A DNA stretch of 6,433 nt from Paracoccaceae bacterium (GTDB lineage Bacteria; Pseudomonadota; Alphaproteobacteria; Rhodobacterales; Rhodobacteraceae): positions 1 through 6,433 of the forward strand of contig WFQA01000253.1 of the NCBI GenBank assembly GCA_015487255.1, given 5' to 3'. Shown one piece after another: positions 1 through 5,483 of this stretch. The notes beneath the pieces are model-generated. The model worked only from the letters and a program-made list of their open reading frames with translations. It ran no database searches and was not told the origin of the DNA. The position numbers and the translations under genes are program-made. How positions within the stretch are numbered: the first letter of the stretch is position 1; each line of letters starts with the position of its first letter.

Positions 1-464
1 CCGAGACCCTGCTGCGGCTTGATATCGGCGAGGCCAGCGGCAGGTTTGAAGCCGGCGCGGTGGTGAATGCGGTGGTGAGCGGGCAGGACGAGCGCTTTCA
101 CCTGACGCAGCTGACCGTGGCCGGGCAGGCCATGAGCATGCCAGCTTCAGCCTTGCATACCGGTCAGCCTCTGCGCCTGCGGATCAGGGCGAGGGATGTG
201 GCCATCGCTGTGCAGCGCCCCGAGGGGCTGAGCATTCGTAATATTTTAAGCGGGGGGATACTGGAAATAGTGCAGGAGGCGGATACTGCCTTTGCCGAGG
301 TGCTGCTGGATATTGGCGAGGGGCAGCGGCTGCGGGCGCGGGTGACGCGGGCTTCGGTGGCGGAACTGGAACTGGCCGTGGGGCAGCGGGTGTTTGCATT
401 GATCAAAAGCATCTCGTTTGACCGGCGGGTCTTGCCGAAAACTCAAGCCGGTGCCAATGGATGA
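1..464 (+). CDS. modC: Molybdate ABC transporter ATP-binding protein ModC, C-terminal part (5' truncated)
   Basis: This is the last 153 codons of ModC, the cytoplasmic ATPase of the ModABC molybdate importer; the reading frame is open to the window edge (first full codon at base 3). The nucleotide-binding domain with Walker A, signature and Walker B motifs lies off the window. What remains is the regulatory tail: a linker with RLRIRARDVAIA (about fragment residues 58-69), then a molybdate-binding Mop/TOBE domain running from SIRNILSGGI (about 77-86) to FALIKSISFD (about 131-140). The SIRN(I/V)L start and the A-x-IKS(I/V)S end of this domain are typical of ModC and separate it from other importer ATPases, which makes the assignment fairly firm. 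The GTG at base 60 is internal, not a start, because homologous sequence continues upstream of it. modA and modB are presumably upstream. Its last 22 bp overlap the convergent EEP gene, and no terminator is evident. Confidence 0.88.
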   Translation, partial: ETLLRLDIGEASGRFEAGAVVNAVVSGQDERFHLTQLTVAGQAMSMPASALHTGQPLRLRIRARDVAIAVQRPEGLSIRNILSGGILEIVQEADTAFAEVLLDIGEGQRLRARVTRASVAELELAVGQRVFALIKSISFDRRVLPKTQAGANG

Positions 465-1138
465 TGCGCAATATCGGCCCAGATCGGCATATGGTCCGAC
501 GCACGCCGTGCAGCCTCGCAATTATGCACACCGCTGTTTTCAAAGCTCAGCTCCCGGCTGACGGCGATTTTATCCAGTCCGACCACGGGTTTGACACTCG
601 GAAAGCTGTGCCCCGGCGTGTGCAGGTCAAATTGCGCGTCAAGCGCTGAAAGGTTGCGCCCGGCGCGGCTCCACTCGTTGAAATCCCCCATGATCAGGGT
701 TGGCTTGGGGGCGAGGCGCGCCAAAAACCACGCGATCCGCGCCACCTGCGCCTGCCGGGCGCGGCGCAACAGCGCCAGATGCACCCCGACCACCCGCAGA
801 TCGGGCAGATCAACCACCACCGCGCCGCGCGGCTCCAGCCCCGGCAGGGCAAGCGTGTGCACGTCATCCACCCTGCTGCCCCGGCGCAGCAAAATCGCAT
901 TGCCATGCCAGCCGATGCTCTCGGGGCGTTGGGCCAGTTCCACGATCTCCAGATCGGTGTTTTCAGCCAACAGCTGGCGCGGAATGCTGGAAGCACGGCG
1001 GCCAAAACGGCGGTCCACCTCTTGCAGGGCCACGATATCGGCATCAATCGCGGTGAGCACCGAAAGCACACGCGAAGGGTCGCGCCGGTAATCAAGCCCA
1101 ACGCTTTTGCGGATATTATAGCTGGCAACCCGGGTCAT
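443..1138 (-). CDS. Endonuclease/exonuclease/phosphatase (EEP) family hydrolase
   Basis: The 231-residue protein is a compact EEP-fold, metal-dependent phosphodiesterase (relatives include exonuclease III, DNase I and sphingomyelinases). The family's motifs appear in order: SYNIR (N8), ALQEVD (metal ligand E40), HGNAILL (78-84), VVGVHL (H120), MGDFNEW (D152, N154), GLDKI (D189) and the terminal SDHMPIWADI (D215, H216). All expected catalytic and metal-binding positions look intact. No signal peptide or membrane segment is visible, so it is probably cytoplasmic. The ATG at 1138 is supported by a GAGGAG ribosome binding site (bases 1145-1150, read on the minus strand) 6 nt upstream. The substrate cannot be told from sequence: a nuclease, a phospholipid or nucleotide phosphodiesterase, or a phosphatase are all possible. 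It is convergent with modC, overlapping by 22 bp, and divergent from the membrane protein gene, so it is probably transcribed alone. Confidence 0.9.
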   Translation of the reverse strand: MTRVASYNIRKSVGLDYRRDPSRVLSVLTAIDADIVALQEVDRRFGRRASSIPRQLLAENTDLEIVELAQRPESIGWHGNAILLRRGSRVDDVHTLALPGLEPRGAVVVDLPDLRVVGVHLALLRRARQAQVARIAWFLARLAPKPTLIMGDFNEWSRAGRNLSALDAQFDLHTPGHSFPSVKPVVGLDKIAVSRELSFENSGVHNCEAARRASDHMPIWADIAHHPLAPA

Positions 1139-1247
1139 ATTTCTCTCCTCAAAGCAAAATATATGCAGTTCGGGCCGGTTTTGAAGGGGGGTGTCCCTTG
1201 CCCGCCTTGGTGTGCGGGCCTATCTTTACAGTGAAAGGGATGTGCGG
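1139..1247. promoter_or_regulatory. Divergent intergenic region between the EEP and membrane protein genes
   Basis: This is the only space from which both the EEP gene (leftward) and the membrane protein gene (rightward) can be started. It contains the EEP ribosome binding site (1145-1150) and an AAAGGGA candidate site for the membrane protein (1234-1240, 7 nt before its ATG). It also holds two small inverted repeats: AAGGG/CCCTT (1184-1188 with 1195-1199) and a perfect GCCCGC/GCGGGC pair with an 8-nt loop (1200-1205 with 1214-1219). I could not pick out convincing -35/-10 boxes on either strand. That promoters lie here is inferred from gene orientation. Confidence 0.5.
1145..1150 (-). promoter_or_regulatory. 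Ribosome binding site of the EEP gene
   Basis: On the minus strand this reads GAGGAG, 6 nt before the ATG at 1138. It is a strong Shine-Dalgarno match at good spacing and fixes the start of the EEP gene. Confidence 0.75.
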
Positions 1248-1883
1248 ATGAAGCTTTCGCGGCAGAATTTCATCGTCTATCTGATCTGGTTTTTCCTGAG
1301 CATTCAGACGGTTATCATGCTTTGGCTTGGGCATTGGAACGAGGCTTTTGTCGTTGCATTCACCCTTGGGTTAACCTTTTTACCCATGGTTTTCGAGGAG
1401 CGTCTGGGTATCAAGCTGCCCATCACCTTTGCGGCAATGATCGTAATTTTCATGTTTGCCACCCTGTTTCTGGGGGAGATCAGCGATTTTTATGAAAAAT
1501 ACTGGTGGTGGGATCTGGTGCTGCATAGCGGCTCGGCCATTGGCTTTGGGCTGATCGGCTTTGTGCTGGTTTTTATGCTGTTTCAGGGTGACCGCTACGC
1601 TGCCCCGCCGCTGGCACTGGCTTTTCTTTCCTTCGCCATTGCGGTGAGCATCGGCACGCTCTGGGAGATATTTGAATTTGCCATGGACAGTTTTTTCAAC
1701 CTGAACATGCAGAAATCCGGGCTGAAAGACACGATGTGGGATATGATCGTCAACACGATTGGTGCCAGTATCGGGGCCATTGCCGGGCATCATTATCTGC
1801 AAGGGCGGCGCTTTGCCGGGCTTTCACGGCTGATCGACCAATTCGTAAAGGCCAACAAGAAGTTTTTCCGCAAAAACAAATAA
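1248..1883 (+). CDS. Multi-pass inner membrane protein, DUF2238/YjdF-like
   Basis: This is a 211-residue integral membrane protein with five or six hydrophobic spans, at roughly residues 8-27, 32-49, 57-75, 95-112, 119-137 and 166-183. It has a charged Lys/Arg-rich C-terminus (KANKKFFRKNK) that is probably cytoplasmic. Polar residues in or near the membrane resemble the DUF2238/YjdF family: D89 and H93 (WWWDLVLHSG), E140 and E143 (LWEIFEFAMD), and D161, D165 and N169 (DTMWDMIVNTIGA). VanZ-like proteins are a more distant alternative. No biochemical function is established for this type. The frame stays open up to a GTG at 1191, but the ATG at 1248 is preferred: it has AAAGGGA 7 nt upstream, and the first hydrophobic span follows directly, whereas the extra 19 residues look unlike protein sequence. 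Its TAA stop is followed with no gap by the convergent acetyltransferase gene. Codons look somewhat more AT-rich than in its neighbours, as is common for membrane proteins. Confidence 0.75.
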   Translation: MKLSRQNFIVYLIWFFLSIQTVIMLWLGHWNEAFVVAFTLGLTFLPMVFEERLGIKLPITFAAMIVIFMFATLFLGEISDFYEKYWWWDLVLHSGSAIGFGLIGFVLVFMLFQGDRYAAPPLALAFLSFAIAVSIGTLWEIFEFAMDSFFNLNMQKSGLKDTMWDMIVNTIGASIGAIAGHHYLQGRRFAGLSRLIDQFVKANKKFFRKNK

Positions 1884-1905
1884 TCAGGTGCCGATCTCCA
1901 GCACC
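1872..1905 (-). terminator. Candidate intrinsic terminator of the leuB-GNAT transcript
   Basis: Read on the minus strand, a perfect 5-bp stem GGTGC/GCACC (1905-1901 with 1891-1887, 9-nt loop) ends just before the GNAT stop codon. It is followed at once by the T-rich stretch TGATTATTTGTTTTT (1886-1872). The stem is short and the T-tract interrupted, so this is a weak-to-moderate candidate. Its placement exactly at the end of the transcription unit, inside the convergent gene's 3' end, is suggestive. Confidence 0.4.
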
Positions 1906-2468
1906 ATGGTTGTGGCCGCTGAAAAGCCAAAGATATGGCGCAGCGGGCCGAGTTGCGCGGTGCCGGTGGGCTTGAAGCCAAACCGCTGGTAAAGCGCACG
2001 GGCGCGGGGGTTGCTGTCAATCACATCCAGCGTGACCTTGGCCCGGCCCTGCGCTTTGGCGGTTTCGATAATGGCCTTGAGCAGCGCTGTGCCCACCCCT
2101 TTGCCGCGCCCCGATGCATCAACGCAAATACCGTCCATTTGCAGGGTATCCCTGGGCGCATTGCGCTCAAGCAGCAGCAAAAACGGCAGCCGCCACAGGG
2201 TGCCAAAGCCATAATGCCGCCATAGCGCGCCCAGCCCGCCCTGGCTAAAGCCGTTTGCTCCCCGTTTGAAAGCGGCAATGCCGATCAGCCGGCCATCGAG
2301 CACCGCGCTGATCACCGCTTCGGGGTTTACGGTGGCCGCAAAAAACCCAACGCCGCGCGCCTCTGGTCCCATCAGCTTGCCCAGCTTTGGCCCGAAGGCC
2401 TGCCAGTAAAGCCGGGCAGCATCATGGTGATGCGCGGGCAACAAACCGGGGGAGATGGTAAAGGCCAT
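1884..2468 (-). CDS. GNAT family N-acetyltransferase
   Basis: This 194-residue cytoplasmic protein has a GNAT fold and should transfer an acetyl group from acetyl-CoA to an amine of a small molecule or protein. The acetyl-CoA pyrophosphate loop is plain: strand MDGICVD (111-117) followed by GRGKGVGTALL (120-130), which fits R-x-x-G-x-G. Motif B follows with LDVIDSNPRARALYQRFGF (147-165), including N153 and Y160 at positions usual for the family. The N-terminal half (1-105) is poorly conserved and sets substrate choice; it has an unusually hydrophobic patch at LWRLPFLLLL (91-100), probably packed in the fold rather than spanning a membrane. The ATG follows the leuB stop codon with no gap (TAG then ATG), and I see no strong ribosome binding site, so translational coupling to leuB is likely. 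The substrate is unknown; the neighbouring leucine gene does not by itself imply one. Confidence 0.88.
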   Translation of the reverse strand: MAFTISPGLLPAHHHDAARLYWQAFGPKLGKLMGPEARGVGFFAATVNPEAVISAVLDGRLIGIAAFKRGANGFSQGGLGALWRHYGFGTLWRLPFLLLLERNAPRDTLQMDGICVDASGRGKGVGTALLKAIIETAKAQGRAKVTLDVIDSNPRARALYQRFGFKPTGTAQLGPLRHIFGFSAATTMVLEIGT

Positions 2469-3575
2469 CTACAAGCTGGCGTCGAGGGCTTTGAGGATCG
2501 CATCGCCCATCTCGCTGGTCGAGGCCGGTTTGCCCTCACCCTTTTGCATCAGGTCCGCGGTGCGGATACCGTCGGCCAGCACCTGCTCCACCGCCGCTTC
2601 CAGCCGGTCGGCCTCGGCGCCAAGGTCAAACGAATAGCGCAGCGCCATGGCAAAGCTGAGAATACAGGCCGAAGGGTTGGCCAGCCCCTGCCCGGAGATA
2701 TCGGGCGCCGAGCCATGCACCGGCTCGTAAAGCGCTTTCGGGCGGCCATTGGCCATTGGCGCGCCAAGGCTGGCCGAGGGCAGCATGCCAAGCGAGCCGG
2801 TGAGCATCGCCGCCACATCGCTAAGCAGGTCGCCAAACAGGTTGTCGGTGACGATCACGTCAAATTGCTTGGGGTTGCGCACCAGTTGCATGCCGCCATT
2901 ATCCGCATACATGTGCGAAAGCTCGATATCGGGATAATCGGCATCATGCACCGCCTGCACCACCTCGCGCCACAGAATGCCGCTTTCCATCACATTGGCC
3001 TTTTCCATCGAGCAAACCCGGCCACCGCGCTTGCGCGCCAGCTCAAACGCCGCCCGTGCCACCCGGTCGATCTCGCTCTCGGTATAGCGCTGGGTGTTGA
3101 TCCCCACCCGCTGGCCGTCTTCCTCGAATATCCCGCGCGGCTCGCCAAAATAGCTGCCCGAGGTCAACTCGCGCACGATCATGATATCAAGCCCGGCGAT
3201 CAGCTCTTTTTTCAGGCTGGAAAAATCCGCCAATGCATCAAAGCATTGCGCCGGGCGCAGGTTGGCAAACAGGTCCATCTCCTTGCGCAAGCGCAACAGC
3301 CCGCGCTCGGGTTTGACGCTGAAATCAAGCTCGTCATAAGCCGGGCCGCCAACCGCGCCAAGCAATACCGCATCAACCGCTTGCGCCTTTTGCATGGTGG
3401 CATCGCTCAACGGCGCGCCATGGGCATCATAGGCCGCGCCGCCAACCAGGTCTTCGGATATCTCAAAGCCCAGCCCGCGCCTGGCCTCATACCACCCGAT
3501 GATCTTCTTGACCTCGTCCATCACTTCGGGGCCAATGCCGTCTCCGGCGAGAATAAGTATCGAGGGGGTGCTCAT
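2469..3575 (-). CDS. leuB: 3-isopropylmalate dehydrogenase (LeuB)
   Basis: LeuB catalyses the NAD-dependent oxidation and decarboxylation of 3-isopropylmalate in leucine biosynthesis, as a cytoplasmic homodimer with Mg2+ or Mn2+. From the chosen start the protein is 368 residues, the usual family length. It begins LILAGDGIGPEV (7-18). Substrate-binding arginines fit R97, R107 and R135, with Y142 (TSGSYFGEPRG) and K192 (MEKANVM) as the catalytic pair. Metal ligands fit D225, D249 and D253 in the signature NLFGDLLSDVAAMLTGSLGM (245-264). The NAD-binding segment EPVHGSAPDISG is at 284-295. Everything looks intact. The ATG at 3575 has AAAGGAAAG just upstream; a TTG six codons further out (3593) is less likely because it would overlap that site. 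It is followed directly by the GNAT gene and preceded, after 57 bp, by the lysR-type gene on the same strand. leuC, leuD and leuA are not in the window. Confidence 0.97.
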   Translation of the reverse strand: MSTPSILILAGDGIGPEVMDEVKKIIGWYEARRGLGFEISEDLVGGAAYDAHGAPLSDATMQKAQAVDAVLLGAVGGPAYDELDFSVKPERGLLRLRKEMDLFANLRPAQCFDALADFSSLKKELIAGLDIMIVRELTSGSYFGEPRGIFEEDGQRVGINTQRYTESEIDRVARAAFELARKRGGRVCSMEKANVMESGILWREVVQAVHDADYPDIELSHMYADNGGMQLVRNPKQFDVIVTDNLFGDLLSDVAAMLTGSLGMLPSASLGAPMANGRPKALYEPVHGSAPDISGQGLANPSACILSFAMALRYSFDLGAEADRLEAAVEQVLADGIRTADLMQKGEGKPASTSEMGDAILKALDASL

Positions 3576-3579
3576 GGTG

Positions 3580-3588
3580 CTTTCCTTT
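3580..3588 (-). promoter_or_regulatory. Ribosome binding site that fixes the leuB start
   Basis: The minus strand reads AAAGGAAAG here, with 4 nt between it and the ATG at 3575. It supports the ATG over the in-frame TTG at 3593. Confidence 0.55.
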
Positions 3589-3632
3589 GCCAAAAAATCT
3601 CCCCCCTCGGGTATCGCTTTGGCCGCGAATGG

Positions 3633-4529
3633 TCAAGCATCGCAGAGCGGAATGACCATCTTGGCCAGCAAATCATAAACCCGGCGGATGCGCGGGGTCT
3701 GGCGCAGGGCCTTGGCCGCCACCAGCCAGACCGGCAGGGTGGCCATGGGCAAGCCGGGCAGCACCTGCACCATACCGGGCGTGGCCTGCCCAAGGCGCAA
3801 CTGCGTGGCCCCGATACCGCCGCCCGCCTTGACCAGCTCCCAATAGGTGGCCTGATCATCACAGCGCAGGGCAAAATCCTCACGCACGCGGGTTATGCCG
3901 AGGCGCTGCATCGAGTCTATGATCAGGGGGTTTTGATCAAAGCCAACAAAATCATGCCCGGCCATATCCTCAAAGCCCTTGGGCGTGCCACGGGTTTTCA
4001 GATAGTCTTTATGGGCAAACAACCCGGTCTTGATCTCGCCAAGCTTGCGGGCGATCACATCCTCCTGCGTCGGACGATACATGCGGATGGCAATATCGGC
4101 CTCGCGAAACAGCAGGTTTTCAGTGGAATCATTCGGAGCCAGTTCAAGCTGGATCTCCGGCTCGGCACGGCGGATGCCGGTCAGGATCGGCGGCAGGGAA
4201 TAGTGGGAAAATACCTTGGAAGCGGTGATGCGCACCGTGCCTTTCAGGCTTTGTGACTGGCCAGCGGCGGCCAGTGCCAAGCGCCGTGCCGCGTCTTGCA
4301 TCTCCAACGCAGCGGGATAGAGCGCCAGTCCGGCCTCATTCAGCACCAGACCACGCGGCTGGCGGGTAAACAGGCTGCTGCCCAGCGCCGCTTCGGCCGC
4401 TCGCACCTGCCGCCCCAATGTGGGCTGGCTCTGCCCAAGCGCCCGCGCCGCCGCCGAAAGCGAGCCAGCCTCGGCAACAGCGGTAAAGGCCTGCAACAGG
4501 GACCAATCAAGGGTTTTTAGCTTATCCAT
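3633..4529 (-). CDS. LysR family transcriptional regulator
   Basis: The 298-residue protein has the length and layout of a LysR-type regulator. The N-terminal winged helix-turn-helix spans about residues 8-66: LLQAFTAVAEAGSLSAAARA (11-30) carries the first helices, then the recognition segment SQPTLGRQVRAAEAALG (34-50), then the wing LFTRQPRGLVLNEAG (53-67). A linker helix leads to a substrate-binding domain (about 97-290) with the usual GTVRITAS opening (97-104) and ADIAIRM (144-150). Such proteins act as DNA-binding tetramers that switch a nearby, often divergent, gene in response to a small ligand. The divergent SDR-like gene 87 bp away is the likely target, and autoregulation is plausible because a TGAAT/ATTCA dyad overlaps this gene's own start codon. 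No clear Shine-Dalgarno precedes the ATG at 4529. It lies upstream of leuB on the same strand, but nothing shows that it controls leucine synthesis. The ligand is unknown. Confidence 0.93.
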   Translation of the reverse strand: MDKLKTLDWSLLQAFTAVAEAGSLSAAARALGQSQPTLGRQVRAAEAALGSSLFTRQPRGLVLNEAGLALYPAALEMQDAARRLALAAAGQSQSLKGTVRITASKVFSHYSLPPILTGIRRAEPEIQLELAPNDSTENLLFREADIAIRMYRPTQEDVIARKLGEIKTGLFAHKDYLKTRGTPKGFEDMAGHDFVGFDQNPLIIDSMQRLGITRVREDFALRCDDQATYWELVKAGGGIGATQLRLGQATPGMVQVLPGLPMATLPVWLVAAKALRQTPRIRRVYDLLAKMVIPLCDA

Positions 4530-4588
4530 TCAATAATGAATAGCAGATGATTGAATTATGGCAATTCATATTCGCAGATAAATGGATA
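4523..4588. promoter_or_regulatory. Putative LysR operator and divergent promoter region with nested inverted repeats
   Basis: This AT-rich stretch stands out from its GC-rich surroundings. It contains ATTCA-N4-TGAAT (4528-4541, overlapping the lysR start codon), TGAATT-N5-AATTCA (4552-4568), and an outer perfect 8-bp pair TATCCATT (4523-4530) and AATGGATA (4581-4588). The central dyad includes T-N11-A spacings (4552 to 4564 and 4556 to 4568) as in LysR-type boxes. The inference is regulator binding sites between two divergent genes. Promoter boxes are not clear; TTGAAT at 4551-4556 is one possible -35 for the SDR gene, without a good -10. Confidence 0.5.
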
Positions 4589-4604
4589 GATTAAAGACAG
4601 CAAA

Positions 4605-4610
4605 AAGGAG
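4605..4610 (+). promoter_or_regulatory. Ribosome binding site of the SDR-like gene
   Basis: AAGGAG stands 6 nt before the ATG at 4617. A GTG at 4614 is also in frame but only 3 nt from this site, so the ATG is preferred. Confidence 0.8.
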
Positions 4611-4616
4611 AATGTG

Positions 4617-5483
4617 ATGAAAAATAGGGTTTTGATATTGGGTGCCTCGGGCGGGTTTGGCGGAAATTGCGCCAAAGCCTTTGCCAATGCGGGCTGGGAA
4701 GTGCGCAAATTCAAGCGCGGGCAGCAGGACATGAGCGAGGCCGCCAAGGGGGTGGATGTGATTGTCAACGGCTTGAACCCGCCAAATTACAAGGGCTGGG
4801 TGACCGAACTGCCAAAGATCGCGCGGCAGGTTTCAGCGGCGGCCAAGGCCAGCGGGGCCAGCATCATCCAGCCCGGCAATGTCTATAATTTTGGCGACCA
4901 GCCCGGCGAGTGGGACGAGCACACCCCCCATTCCGCCACCACCAAAAAGGGCAAGGCCCGCATTGAAATGGAGCGGATATTGCGCGACGCCAGTGAAAAA
5001 GATGATGTGCAGGTCATCATCCTGCGGGCGGGGGATTTCATCAACACAAAATCCGGCTCCGGCTCCAGCTTTTTCGAGTTTCTGAGCAAGCCGCTGGCCA
5101 AGGGTAAATTCACCTATCCGGGCCGGGCAGACGCGGCCCATGCCTGGGCGTTTTTGCCCGATCTGGCGCGGGCGGCTGTGGGGCTGGCTGAAATGCGCGC
5201 CCAGCTTGGCGGCTTTGAGGATGTGCCGTTTCAGGGGCATAATTTTACCGGCGAGGAATTGCGCAAGGCATTAAGCGCGCATACCGGGCGTGAGATCAGG
5301 CTCGCGGGCTTTCCTTGGATGACGATGAAGCTGCTATCGCCGTTTTGGGGGCTGGCCCGCGAAATGCAGGAGATGCGTTACCTCTGGAATGTGCCGCATA
5401 GCGTAAGCGGAGCGCGGCTCAAGCAGCTTTTGCCGGATTTCAAAGTGACAAAGGTTGAGGAGATGCTCAGGCAAGCCGTTTAA
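4617..5483 (+). CDS. Atypical SDR / NAD(P)-binding epimerase-like protein
   Basis: This 288-residue cytoplasmic protein has an N-terminal Rossmann fold: strand VLILGASGGFGG (5-16) holds G-x-x-G-x-x-G (G9, G12, G15), and R30 and K31 after the second strand could favour NADP(H). VDVIVNGLNP (47-56) and IIQPGNVYNFGD (83-94) are the following core strands, the latter like the strand with the catalytic Ser/Thr in extended SDRs. HAWAFLPDLARA (175-186) matches the conserved W/Y-x-x-x-x-D-x-A region of NAD-dependent epimerases and NmrA-like proteins. Where extended SDRs have Y-x3-K, this protein has T109-KKG-K113, so the usual catalytic Tyr seems absent. It may use a different mechanism, or bind nucleotide as a sensor. 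The start is fixed by AAGGAG 6 nt upstream. It is divergent from the LysR-type gene, its likely regulator. Its stop codon overlaps that of rsmJ. Substrate and pathway are unknown. Confidence 0.82.
   Translation: MKNRVLILGASGGFGGNCAKAFANAGWEVRKFKRGQQDMSEAAKGVDVIVNGLNPPNYKGWVTELPKIARQVSAAAKASGASIIQPGNVYNFGDQPGEWDEHTPHSATTKKGKARIEMERILRDASEKDDVQVIILRAGDFINTKSGSGSSFFEFLSKPLAKGKFTYPGRADAAHAWAFLPDLARAAVGLAEMRAQLGGFEDVPFQGHNFTGEELRKALSAHTGREIRLAGFPWMTMKLLSPFWGLAREMQEMRYLWNVPHSVSGARLKQLLPDFKVTKVEEMLRQAV

Noticed and set aside
421..452. Hairpin ACCGG/CCGGT with inner CTTG/CAAG at the end of modC as a terminator
   Set aside because: The stem is interrupted by a 5-nt bulge and no proper T-tract follows on either strand, so it is probably chance in coding sequence.
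591..1234. Plus-strand open frames of up to 166 codons within and beyond the EEP gene
   Set aside because: They are low-complexity shadows of a minus-strand gene that has all the family motifs and a strong ribosome binding site.
1862..1877. GTTTTT/AAAAAC perfect inverted repeat with a 4-nt loop as a terminator for the membrane protein gene
   Set aside because: The stem is nearly all A-T and encodes the Lys/Phe-rich tail; it would be weak and has no T-tract on the plus strand.
3576..3632. Terminator or attenuator before leuB (GCCAAA/TTTGGC pair at 3589-3594 and 3618-3623, run of six T on the minus strand)
   Set aside because: The 23-nt loop is long for a 6-bp stem, and the T-run lies within the structure with no GC-rich stem directly before it. 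I see no leader peptide. It is not enough to call a regulatory element.
2424..4256. A 610-codon open frame on the plus strand, antisense to leuB and most of lysR
   Set aside because: It lies in the frame whose codons are exact reverse complements of the leuB and lysR codons. Stops there need sense TTA, CTA or TCA, which are rare in such GC-rich genes. Its translation is rich in His, Gln and Arg without recognisable domains, whereas the minus-strand frames encode clear LeuB and LysR proteins.
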